From Periplaneta americana (taxonomy: Eukaryota; Arthropoda; Insecta; Blattodea; Blattidae): a stretch of 64,000 nucleotides of DNA. Location of the stretch: contig NC_091131.1 in NCBI RefSeq assembly GCF_040183065.1, positions 11,792,300-11,856,299 of the forward strand. The letters run 5' to 3'. This document shows positions 23,922 through 38,006 of the stretch, piece by piece; positions within the stretch are counted from its first letter, which is position 1; each line of letters opens with the position of its first letter. Under the pieces are notes generated by a model, which worked only from the letters and a program-made list of their open reading frames with translations, was not told the DNA's origin and did no database searches. A program made the translations under genes and the position numbers.

Positions 23922-26900
23922 ATATATATATATATATTTTACTATTGGTTGATTGGCAAACTTACTCGTTTTAAATTACATAAGCACATGTAGCTTACAC
24001 GAGTAAGTTTGCCAATCAACCAATAATTTATATTTAAGTGTTAAAAGTAGTGTACGCAAGATTCAAGTTGGATTATTTCATAGACGAGATACGGACATAC
24101 AATTACTCCAATTACTCATACATTATTAACATTTGGCTTTCTAAATATATATATATATTTACTATTGGAGTGCAATTCTTGATCATAATGGCTGATTTTC
24201 CTTTATTATTAATTACCACGGAAAATAAATAACATTGATAATTGGGAATATGGTTTTATAATTTTGTGATACTAGTAGGCAATTGTAGCCTACTTTTCAA
24301 TTATTTAATCAAACCTGGTGTTTCAGTAAAAATTTATGTTAGTTCCTATTCAACTGTTTCCAGAACTTCCGAAAAACAGATTTACTTTTTTGTATTTTCG
24401 TAACTTTAAAGCTAGCAATAGTGCAGTTCTGTAATCTATTTCTTTTCTGTACATTTTTATTTTATTTTATTTGGTTATTAAACGACGCTGTATCAACTAC
24501 TAAGTTATTTAGCGTCGATGAGATTGGTGATAGCGAGATTGTGATCAGTGAACTGTTAGTTCTTGTCTGTTTCACTGATTATATGATTGTAGAGTGGTCT
24601 ATACATTAATAATTTAATTTGTTTCATCAGTATAAGTTTTCAAATAAGATCATACTATTTCAAAGAAAAATATTGTTATTGTTTTCCTCCAAATATTGAG
24701 AAACAAAGAAAGAGTGTTTGAAGGGTTCTAGCAAGAGCGAAACATTATTAATTGTGTTTAAATATATGACCAATGAAACTATTATTGTCATAGATAAACA
24801 AGTAAAGCATATGTTTTCGTTTTCCCCACAGTTGTCATTGTTTACCCCACATATTGGGAAACAGAGAAAGAGTGTTATATTTTCTTATATACGCCCATAG
24901 ACCATTGTTCCCATGCATTATATATTAAAGGAAATTGAAATATTTAAGCTCATACTTGTTCATATTTTCCAACCACAACAGTATTTCAACTTCATATCAA
25001 AGTATGGGTTTTGTTGTTTTCTTCCCTACCCAGACCCTATATCTGAACTGCGACCGAACACGAACTCTGCTCATTCGATCCTGAAATTTATTAATATTAT
25101 TGTTTCCTCTTTTTTTATATTTATGTATTATTTTATTCCATTTCTTTTGTTCTATGTAAGCATGTTATATTCTGCATTAAGAATTAAGAGTAAATATAGT
25201 TATACAAGATTGGGGGGGGGGGAAGACTTCTGATTGGCTCGTATTGAGTTGAGGAAAAACTCTGGAAAAAAAAACCTCAACCAGGTAACATGTCAAGACC
25301 GGGATTCGAACACGGGCCACCTAGTTTTGCGGTCAGATGCGCTAACCGTTACTCCACAGATGTGGACAGATTTCAGATTTGTGAGCTACCTTCTGAAAAC
25401 AGGTACATTTGTCACATTAATATATATTTTTAATTTAGTGTATACTATCTACTGAATGTTTTTATTTTTTTGTTCAGTGTTGTTAATGTGTCTGAACCAG
25501 AGGTCTGCATCGGAAGTTTTCGCTCGAGCGCCAAGTAGTTCATAGCATAATCCGATAGGTAGCGCACATGCATGATAGGTAAAATTGTCGCGAGCGATAA
25601 ATCCTCGAATGGTATAAGCCGAGCGTTAGACATTGGTTCTTGTTACAGTGATGAACTGTGTAGTAACATCATAGATGTTTATCATTTCAAAACTTTGCAG
25701 TGTTTAACTAACCTGTCCATAGTAAAACTACAAAACTTGCTTTAAAATGTAATATAAATGTTGTAGGTAAATGTTCCCCCCCCCCCCACACACAGGAGTG
25801 ATTTTGTTTTAGCCTTATCTGATAGATGTTATTGGATGTAAATGTAATTATTATAAACGGAGAACACAATCACGATAATGCAAGAAACGTATCAAGTTTT
25901 CTAGTAGGTAATAATAATAATCTCTAATAATTAGTGTAGGAATCTTTGCGTCTGTAACAGTTGTGCAGCATGATTATTCGTTTTATTATTTTTCTGTGAC
26001 GTTATCTCTGTACTAATATTGTTATTAATTTATTGCTATAAGTTATAATAATATTTTGTAAAATGTTTCTACATTGTTGCAGTATATATTTGGAACACTA
26101 TGTATGGACCTGTCACATTATATATGCGGTAAATCAAATGTTGAATAATTATTAATTAGCAATAATAACTGTATATCGAAGTTTTTCATACTATTTTATT
26201 TATAACTTCATGTTACTGTTTTGGTACGTTCCATTAGACATTTGTCATAAACGCAGAAAATAAAGCCTTGTTTTTACCGTGTGAGCAAAATATATCGATC
26301 GTCCAGTTCAAAAGTGCAACAATTAAACAATTGCCATTTTTTAGTTATTTATACTACTGAAAGCCCCTTTTGGAGCTCTTTCCGATTCAATATTGAGATA
26401 AGTCATATTTACAACCAAAAAGAAAAAAAAAACTAAATAAACTGCTTTAGAAGTAATTGTAACTATGGACTTTACTAATACATTATTAGTACATTTCGAA
26501 ATGTATTAATAATGAACTGGAAGATTGTGAGATACTCGTCCTGAATACTGACTCATTTCTAATTGTCGTGGTTATGAACCAGAACTCTCTTCCTTTCTAA
26601 GTGATTTATTTGAAAATTTCAACTGAAGTTACCTCAAAACTTGTTGTTTTTTTTTTTTTTAGTTGTCGCACTTTTGAACTAGATGATCGATATGTGTATC
26701 TTATCTGTCGCCTTCCATACAAGATAAGACATGTCGGTGAGATGACCTTGTACTGTGCTTCTATTTATTACGAGCGTATCACGACCGATCTTATCTCACT
26801 CGAGGGTGCGACATTCGACCGAGTTCAAGCGAGCGATTTAACGCCAATGCAGCACTCTGGTCTGAAAACACAGTAAGGCCCGATTGTATAAACCATTTAA

Positions 26901-29900
26901 TCTTAGATCAGAGGTTAAATTGATCCTTGTTTCAGCTGAACTTGGAATTTTGTGTTGTATAAAGTCTAATCTGAGATTAATTTGTCTCAAACTAAAGTCA
27001 ACTTTGACCGAAGAAATTTCTCCGATTAAGTTAGATGATCCAAGTTCAGTTATTTCTTTCCTGTTTGAAATATACGAGTGACAGATTGTGCAAATAAAAT
27101 ATCCATTATTATTAATATTAATAGATATGTTAGGTACATTTATATATATTTCTTTCAATTTCTTGCCTTAATACACAAACAATCTTATATTTTATAAGGC
27201 TCTATCGTGTTCAGCAGTATCAAATAACATAACCTATAATTATATTATGTTTATAACAACCATTAATTATTAATGGATATGATAGGTACATTCATAAATG
27301 TTCAATTAACTGTATTACTAAACGAAAATTGTCATTTTATAAAGCTTTATTATGTTTAGCAGTATCAAACACCATAACATGATAACTTGGAGAACAGTCA
27401 ACCTTCTTCTTATTGTCCGCCATTATTTACATTGCAAAAAAAAAAAAAAAACCAGTGTCTCCAACAGAGTGTAATACGGAAAGTCGCGAAAAAGTAGTTG
27501 TAAAGTCGCTAGATTTCTCATTATCAACAAAGAAAGATTAAATTTTGTCACTATGGGGTGCTAAAAAGGTCACTAAATCCCTATTTAAGCAATATAAAAG
27601 TTAAAAGAAATTGTTGTTGAAAAAGAGTTAAAGTCGCTAGATTGGCAACACTGAACAAACCTGTATAACATGGTCCGCGCATCACGTATTTCACATGTTT
27701 ATGCGATGTTGCCAAATCCTTTTCACATGAACTTAGATTGCATTTGAACCAAGGTAATTTGATCGCAGAAAAGTTTTATACAATAGAAGAAGTGTCTGAA
27801 CTCCGTTTACTTTTCGATCTTCGATCAAAGTTGATCTTTAGTCAGGGAGTTTTATACAATTGGGCCTAAGTGTATGTTAATAAGTCGTTGTTGTATTATT
27901 TTGTCAATATCTCGTGACCCCCTCAGCTCTTTACACGACCCACTCGTACGAGGAGCGTGGGGCAGACTTACCTGACGTTCCTCACCTGGCACGTGCTCAG
28001 GCCTCTCAGCTTCATGTCCCTCAGATCTATGCTCAGACTCACAGGACGATTCCGTCCTTGCTCAATCTTGATTCTCGTAATATCCAGAGGGTCAATGGGC
28101 AGCAGATGAAGACTAGGGATTCCTGAATTGCAGTAAATATTTATTTAGCTCTTCGTTCTTTTGTTGTAGAATATTCTGTGTCGTCTGCAGTCTCTTCGGT
28201 CTCGTATTCACCGTAGGTAAGTAGTCAGTGTGTTCTCATTATTGTTTGACTTACACGTACTGTACGTCAGTGTAGAGTTGAAAGCTGGACTTCATAGAAT
28301 AAGAAAACATACAGTGAAACCTGTTCAAGACGGAAGTGACATGGTCCTAATTTTTTTTCCGTAATGGACAGGTTTCCGTATTATTCAGGTGTTACATTAA
28401 AAAGTAATATTTTATCATTCATATACATGAAAAACAAAATGGCATGTCGCAAAATATTCAGTTTAACACTACTCACATTAAATCAGTCTTCTGTCGCTTA
28501 TTCCGTTGGTGAATCATCTTGATGAAAATAATATCGTAACTCACTCATTAATCATTAAACACTACTAAAGTTTACTAATCTCATTCAATTTAATATCCAA
28601 AACTATACTATAATACTGTATTGTATATGACTGCACATTATTAATTAATTGGACTAGGAGCCATCCATTAGAAGCTTTGAATTCTGCTTTATGTAATTTC
28701 TTTGCTAGTACAATGGCTTGTTTTGCAGAATAGATTTAGAAATCGGCATGTTCTTTGAAATGTCATGAAGAACCCACTCCCACAACAGTTTATTTATTTC
28801 CACATAAACCGTTGTTTTCTGGTTCCTTTTATATCACCAATATTGGCCGCACGCCACTCACTCATTATGACAGTGGCGGCCGAAGACCATTCTGTCAAGT
28901 GGGGCACAACCTTAATGATGAACCCTGAAAATTAAAAACATATAAAACCAATTTATGTGCACTAACCTTTCTAATTCTTGTACATGAGCTCCATGTTTCG
29001 GTTCTTTCTGCGAGAAAAACCTCTATAACTCTATTGTTGAAGTTCGGAATAGAATGTACCATCTTTCTCTCAATTGAGAGCACTGCTACGTCCAGAGGAA
29101 AGTTAAATGGAATTCTAAGTGTAATTCACAGAAATGCGATGATTCTCACTCGTTCGTACTCACAGATCACGGAACTGCCTGCCTTCTTACTACCGCAGCA
29201 CTAGACTTGGGGAAACTCAGTTGAAAACTGTAGTGTGCACTGAAGGCGGCAAAACGCCCGCCAAGATTCTCTATTGTCAGTGACAAAGCTTTTTGAGAAC
29301 TGCCAACTTCATGTATTGTAATGTAAACTTTCTTTTTTGGATACGATGGAAGCATAAAAGTTTACAGGGAGCATTAACAACATAACTGTGACAAATGAAT
29401 ATCTATATATACATACACACGTGATTTATACAATGAGTCGAGCTTGTAAATTAGTAAACTTACATTTAACGTTTTTCATGTCAAGTTCAGCTGTAAAATG
29501 TCGTCTGCTATTCAGCAAGTATCAACACCCCTAAAAATGGCACGCAGCTAATTGGACTGTTCCTAAACTAAAGAGGCTTGGTGGGCACGGCACATACAGT
29601 GCCCAAGCACACAGTCTGAGGCAAAGAGCTCCGCCTTCCTACAACTCACACCCCCATCCCTTCCTCGTCCATCGCTGGGCACGAGAAGAGAGAGCCCATT
29701 TTATTACCTGTTCAGAAAACTTGGGTTTCGTAGACTACTACACATTCTGAAAACATTAGTAGCAATGAAAATGTGAAACACTTTAAGTTATTATTTCATA
29801 ATGCAATTAAATAGTATTATAATGTAATACGATAATAAAAATCACTGGGAGGGCACGTGCCCATGTGCCCCTTAATAAAAGCCGCCCCTGCATTATGATC

Positions 29901-32900
29901 TTTATTTTTTAAAGTGCCACACCTGAGTTTTCCACAACTGTACTTCAGTATTATTTCACATACACTTCGTTTCTAACTTTCCTTTAACTCGATAACTTTT
30001 ACTTCATCACTTAATGTTAATGCTACATTTTACGCAACTTTCTTTTTACCAGGAAATCATTACATTTGCGCTCTGTCTAGCTACGACTGTGTACGGTTGT
30101 GAAGCACTGAAAATCTTTGAAGGGACTCGTCTGCCTAGTCAACAGAGTAATACAATTTATGACCGACAGGCCAACACACCCTCGTACCCTCTAAAATTTT
30201 GCAAAGAAAACTTGTTTTTATCTTAGTGACCTATATATTTCGCATATTCCTTGAAATTACACAGTTTCAAAATATAATTACAAAATATAGTGTGCTCAAA
30301 ATATTATTTCCGTTTTGAACAGTAGTAGGCAGTTTCCGTTTCCGCGTTGGACAGTTTCCGTTTTATTCAGGAAAAATTGCACACAATACATAGGAATATC
30401 GCCGGGACCAATAAATTATTCCGAAATAGACAGGATTCCGGATTATTCAGGTTCCGATTTGAACAGGTTTCACTATTATAAAGATACGTTTTTAGGTACG
30501 GAGTAACTTGGGGTGCCGACTTATGAACTTAAATTAGCAGCAAGTTAAACAAGACTCATGGAAAAGAATTACAGGCTGATCCGTTTGGGTATACTTACTT
30601 ACAAATGGCTTTTAAGGAACCCGGAGGTTCATTGCCGCCCTCACATAAGCCCGCCATCGGTTCCTATCCTGAGCAAGATTAATCCACTCTTTACCATCAT
30701 ATCCCAACTCCCTCAAATCCATTTTAATATCATCCTCTTATCTACATCTCGGCCTCCCCAAAGGTCTTTTTCCCTCCGGCCTCCCAACTAACACTCTATA
30801 TGCATTTCTGGATTCGCCCAAACGTGCTACATGCCCTGCCCATCTCAAACGTCTGGATTTAATGTTCCTAATTATGTCAGGTGAAGAATACAATGCGTGC
30901 AGTTCTGCGTTGTGTAACTTTCTCCATTCTCCTGTAACTTCATCCCTTTTAGCTCCAAATATTTTCCTAAGCACCTTATTCTCAAACACCCTTAACCTTT
31001 GTTCCTCTCTCAAAGTGAGAATCCATGTTTCACAACCATAAAGAACAACCGGTAATATAACTTTGTAAATTCTAACTTTAAGGTTTTTTGACAGCAGACT
31101 AGATGACAAAAGCTTCTCAACCGAATAGTAACACGCATTTCCCATATTTATTCTGCGTTTAATTTCCTCCCGAGTGTCATTTATATTTGTTAGTGTTGGT
31201 CCAAGATATTTGAATTTTTCCACCTTTTCGAAAGATAAATCTTAGGGTCCTGTAAAAATTGTGAGGTAACAGGAAGAATATGAATGCAATATCCCACCAC
31301 GCATTGGTAGCGGAAGATTTGGTGAATTAGTTCATACTGATAGTGCTCTAACACTACGGAACCTACAGTGAGTAACAAAAATATTCGGACATCCGTCAAC
31401 TAAAAATTCAGTGACATATATTTACATATAAATATATAAAAATAAGCTTTTCTTATTTTTTCCCTAAAAGTATCACATTTCATATAAACATTTTCAACAC
31501 AACAATTCCAATTAACTTAATTTTCTTCTAATTATTGAAACATAGAGGAAAACATTAGATTTCTAATACTAACAAAAATATTCGGACACTTTTTGAAAAC
31601 AAAGAATACTATTCCAGCTCGTTATTATTAGTACCTTGTAGGACCACCCTTCTGTTTAATAACCTCTTTCAGTCGGCATGGCATGCTATGTACTAATTTT
31701 TTTTATGTCTATAGGAATTTTCACCCAGTCTTCTTGAAGTCTTGCTTTTAGCTCTTCTTTAGAAGAAATGGGCCTTGATCCAATCCTCCTGTCAAGTTCT
31801 TGCCATAAATGTTCAATAGGGTTCAAATCCGGCGATTGTGGAGGAGGATGAAGCACTTTAGGGCATTTGTAGAGCAGAAATTCTTGTACAATATAGGAAT
31901 TGTGCTTGGGATCGTTGTTCTGGTAAAACATAAATTCCTTTTCAATTCCAAGCTTTTCTGCACTTTTCACTAAATTATGTTGCAGGAGGTGTAGATAGTC
32001 TTCCTTCTTCATTATATCCTGGATGAACACCAATTCACCAACCCCAGAAGCTGACATGCACCCCCATATCATCACATTTCCTCTACCGTGTTTAACAGTA
32101 GCTCGCAAATTCTTGGTTTTCATTTCCTCCTTAGGCTTTCTCCATACCATTTGTCTACCATCGCTGCCAAAAACATTGAATTTGCTCTCATCAGAAAAAA
32201 GAGCCTTTTCCCACCAATCTTCGCCTTTATTTTCATATTCCTTAGCAAACTGAAGTCGTTTACGTCTGTTCCTTTCACAAACATAAGGCATTTTTCGTAT
32301 TATTCTTCCGTTGTAGCCCCGTTTATGTATTGCCCTCTTAATTGCTTGGGCATGCACATTTTTACCCGTAGCCGATTCAATTTCAGAAGCTAACTTCGGG
32401 GCACTTATACGAGAATTCTTTTTAATCTGTCTGATAATAAGAGATTCTTCTCTGTCTGTGAGGACTTTTCGGCGACCTGTTTGCTTTCTCAGCTCTATTC
32501 TGTCCTCGTTTTTATATCTGAGAATTATGTCAGACACTGTACTTCTCTCCATCTGAAGTAAATCTGCAATGTTTCGAATGGTTTTCCCTTTTTCGTGATG
32601 GAATATCACTAACTGCCTCTGATTAAATGTTGTTTGCTTACCTTTACGCCCCATTTTGTGTTCCGTCTTGCTTAACGACAGCACAAGGAAGACTAAGTAG
32701 GCTCGCATGTTGTTGAAACACGGTACCTCCACCTACTTTGTAATGTAAGTAATCAGCAGGGGTGTACAGAATAGGACCAACTGGACTGTCCGAATATTTT
32801 TGTTACGCAGTAAATTGTACATTTGTTTATTTTTATATAAAATATAACATACCATTTCATTAGCAAGCTCTTTTTATGTCCATATTATGCAAATTGGTTT

Positions 32901-35900
32901 ATTTGACGTAACCGCAAGCGTAATTTCTGTGTTTTTGCAAACATGTTTAGTAACATACACATAAACATTTGGAATATTAAGTGTCCGAATAATTCTGTTA
33001 TTCACTGTATACAAGACGTCATGTTTCAGGTTGTAGTAATTGCTGTAAATCCGCATTGCGATGAATTAAGTTAAATATTTCCTCCATGCATTTGCACTGT
33101 TTTTACTTACCGTCCTTCATGACTCGAATTGCCTTCTCGATGGCTGAGCGCAAGCACGTGTTGATGTTGGGATCATTTCTCTTGCATATGTCGAATTCTG
33201 GAGCTGAAAAGAGGATAGAAAGAGTGTGCAGAACCCAGACAAAAGCTGTGTTTCCATAAACAGACAGACAAAAATAGATACAGTCCTCTTCGCAGATGAC
33301 CAGATTCTATTGGTCACTTGAGAAGGTATCTCCAAAAATTAGTATATTCGTTAAACACAGTTGGAAAAAGACTATAAAATGATCATTTCTGTAGAAAAGT
33401 CCAAAGTTATGGCTTTTAAAGGTAAATACCCAACAAGAAGTAAAATCTGTATTGAAAATAGAATACTAGAACAAGTGAACACATTTACCTATTTAGGGTA
33501 CCATCTTTTATGTGAAAAAGGAAAGGATATCGATTCTAAAATAACTAACTTTGTAAAACTTATCGGCATTATCAATTCAGTTTTCAAACCTAATTTAGTA
33601 CAAAAACGTACAAGATGAAAGATGTACAACTTTTAGCACGACCTACTTTAGTCTATGGATTAGAAACCTGGACTCTGACAAAAAAGATGTTCAATGTATA
33701 GCTACTAAACCAGACCTGCAGAACTGTAGCTCCTCAGAGCTACTGCTTTACTCCCCTTTCTTACCCCACCCACCTTTTTCTACCAGGTTCTAGTTACGCT
33801 CGGCTGCATCAACATTCATTCTCGCGGCAGCAGGTATACAATACTCTATCAAGAATTACAAATGAACAGATAATAAAACCCTTAGGAACATACTTTAGAA
33901 GGTAAGAGAAAAATGAATGAGGGAAATAAATAAATAAAAAAATATGTAAAATAAATTTAAAAATGTATGTGTGCATATAATGTAAGAAAGTCTACTTATG
34001 TATATATCGTCCTATTATTAGTAAAGCCGATTAAATCCACGTTTTGTGTAAACTAAGTTAAGTACAGTCCCTGACTTGTCTTTCCGTGCTCTGTATTCTA
34101 TTAAAATGAAATAAGTCCGAAATGTTGCATGCAGGCGACAAACCAATTATTTTATTTGAACAATTTATTATGGTTTTTCGTGCATAGATTTATATATCTT
34201 CTCACCATTCGTGAGCTGCCACAAGGGACAAAGAGTACTTAACCATGAAAAACCATTTATTTTGTTTTAATAATGAAATTCTTACAAGTACAGAGCTGCA
34301 AATAATTTTTTTTTTTTGAGATTAGTGGAAATATACCTATTTTTAGAAAGGTAAGTGTTACAAAAAAGTAAAGAATGCTACTGAACTTAGTTTGATTTCG
34401 AATATAGGTGATTCTTCAGGAGAGCAATTGATCCTTTCAATGCAGCTAAGGTTACAATCGGAATAATAGATGTAGGTATTCCAAGCCTCTTAAACACATC
34501 TTTCATGAAGAGAGTAGCGGTACCTCTTGCTCCAACCAGAAGTCCGATTACTTCAAGCTCTTTTAGCTGGTATTTTCTGAGGTAATAGGGAATGGTAGGA
34601 TTATAGATATTCTTTTTTTCATTATCCACTTCTGCTGGCTGTAATAAAGTTTTAATTCCTGTTTTTACAAAACTTGTATTACTGGTCTTAATTGTTTTTA
34701 CTATTAATAGGACGATTAAATAAATTGTACGTTGATAAGTGAGTGATAGCTATATGACCGGATATCAATGCTGCCATTCAACATTTTAACGCACTCCAGC
34801 TAAATAAATAAATAAATAAATAAATAAAAATATATAAATAAATACACAATACGCGTTCTGCAGTTTAAAGAGAACTGGAACATGGCAAAATGTAAATCCG
34901 TAAAGAAGTACTACTTCCAAAGGAAATGGGAATATGATTATTTTGTTGTTGAAGAGGAAAGAATTGCTTGTTTACTGTGTCCCATCCAATTTATTTCTAC
35001 TCGTCATTTCAATATTAAACCACATTTCAACAAAGCCCATATTAAGAATTATGGAATGCACAAACTTTCGGGTAAGTTCATTATTACGAACTGTATATTG
35101 ATTATTTGTTTATATACTGTAAAATTAAGGACGTCACTCGTTGTACTCATTTTGAATTGAAATTAATAGTGATTTTCAATTTTCATTACTTAAATGCTAT
35201 AAATTTATCTTTCCGTAGGTAATGACAGGAGGAAAGTTTTCGAAAATATAAAACAGGTTAGGTGCAAAGAAATCTCAAAGAAACTACCGACAGGAAACCT
35301 AGCACAATTGTAAACCTTGAAACAAGATAACGCATTATAAATAGAATGAATTTATTACAATCCTTTTTGAAAATTACATGCCGCCGCTGATTGCCAGAGA
35401 ATGTAAACAACTCTATGCTGAAGTCAATCATCCCCAATAGAAGTGGAGTGAGGCTGACGTCATATTTCCCCTACTTACGAGTTCTGCAGGCCTGTACAAA
35501 ACGAAATGAGATTCATGATGAAAACGGCGGTGTGCACATTTTGGTATAAGAAACGAAATACAGAAAGTTTGGAAGAATTGAACGTCCAACTTGTATTAAT
35601 TTTTTTTTCAAAACTACGGAATTAATTGGAAACAGCATGTCGAGAGAATGCCAACAGAAAGATGACCAAAGGCAGTGTTTCATTACCGCCCTTCTGGACA
35701 ACGATCTGTTGGAAGACCATTGAAAAGATGGATGGCATAAGACCAGAGGTCTCCAAAAAGCGTATAGTCATTCGTGCTCTCGATGCTGCCCGCCGAACAC
35801 AGTGTGCTGTAAGGCTAGAGAAGGGGAAGAGACTCGTACCTCAACAGATGGGAGTGGTCAGTGGGGCATCGCGGCAACGGTCTGCTTATGTTTACAACTA

Positions 35901-37447
35901 ATAACTTCAAAAGAATAAGAAATATCATACGTTTGTATATTATTTTGACATACTATGAAGCTGGAGCCCCGTCTGTTGCTATTGACACAAGCCATTGCAA
36001 ATCCAACCTCTTCTGTTCTGTGGTGCCTTTCAGTGTCTGGAAAAGATCTTCTCTAGTTGTATTTTGTAATTACATCTAGAAGACATTCAGACACAGTAAA
36101 ATGTTCATTAACTCCTCGGATGAAATTGACTAGGTGAGCTTTGTCATTTCTACCTGTGCTTTCGTCCAATGCAAGTGAGTAAGCTACAAACTGGTTAATT
36201 GTGGTTTCGATTTCAGATTCAATTACAATTACAATCTTGAAATTCCTTCTCTGAAATGTAATTGGAAGCAATTTAATTTTCTTAAACTTTGACTTTGTTC
36301 TGGACACAGGTTTTTGTAACGTCCTGTATGCACGATTTTACAAATGATGCTTCTGTAAAGGGCTTCATTGATTTTCCAATATTCCAAGCTAGAACATAGC
36401 TAGAAGAAGCTTTTTTTGTTTAAGACTGAGGACACGTATATGATTTGTGTTTGTATTTTCTTGTTTTATATTTATCAACATATTTGTAGGCCTACGCATT
36501 TCACCTAAAATTAAATGAGAAACTATATGTTTGTCATGTGGAACTGAGTGTAAACGTATTGTAATATACTGATTGTTATGTATAACCAATAATTATACAG
36601 ATAGCCCCAAAATAAATTATTTTCACATGTCCAACATGCCTGTAATTGTATGATATTGTTTGTGAAGAGTCGAGTAGTGTCGTCGCTTGTTGAATTTTAA
36701 CACACCGTTAAACATTTTCGAACAAATTAAGCATTTCACATTCTCCCCACTAACACAAACAAATTTCTCTTCCTGTTCATCCTTGAATGTAATACATCCA
36801 TGATTAGAAGACATTGTGAAACGGTGGAACACTCCGACCAACACAATGATAATGGCAGTCCGCCACTGCTCTTCGTTTGCGCATAAACATTGAGTACAGT
36901 ACAGATGGGGATGGGTGAGGCGGAGCGCGCTCATTACGCACTGGCTTCGGTTCCGTTCAGGGGCTTACTCGCGAGTACGCTTTTGGAGACGTCTGTAGAC
37001 CTATAGTGACCTAAGTGCTGAACTTTCTCAAAAACTTCAACGTGTACATAATGTCTGCGTCCGATTTATTTTCAATATCCGCCAACATGATCATATATCG
37101 GAATATTTTCTACGACTCTCCTGGCTCCGCTTGCAAGATCGACGATTAGTACATTCTCTTTGCCTGCTATATCGAATTATATATGATTCCACACCCAACT
37201 ACCTTGCCTCTCGGTTTACTCTCCTAGCTTCACATCATAATCGTAATACACGTTCACAGCACAATCTGTTGCTATCAATACCACGTCATCAGACATCTCT
37301 GTACTCAAGTTCTTTCTCAATAGCCATGGCCCGCTCATGGAATTCGCTGCCGCTGGAAATCAGGGGTAGTCTTAGTCCTCAGTTGTTTAAAATAAGGTTG
37401 TTTAGAAATATTTTAAATGCACAGAACTAGTTTTTAGGTATAATTTC

Positions 37448-37511
<64 letters not shown>

Positions 37512-37940
37512 GTTAAACAGTCATTACTTTATTTTTCCATTAACATTAATATCTAGGTAATTGTCATTGTCTCAATGTAACCCGTGCTGTGCTGATCATA
37601 CTAATTGTACTATTCCATTAGTTGTGAGATTATATTCATATGTATTAATTCTTTTTTTTTTTCTTCTAAGTTAATACTTGTATACTAGAATGTATTTTTC
37701 TGTTTGTGATTATGTATTCAGTCTCTTTTTTTATTACATATATATTTTTTTATTGTTGCTATTTCAAAGTTAATACTGATTGTGTATATGTATTCAATCT
37801 CTCTTTTTTTACTCAATTATGTTTATTATTATTTTTAAGTTCATATTTGTATACCGGTATGTATATTTTCTGTATGTGATTTGATCCTGGTTGAGTGGAA
37901 GAGAAGGCCTGATGGCCTTAACTCTACCAGGGAAAATAAA

Positions 37941-38006
<66 letters not shown>

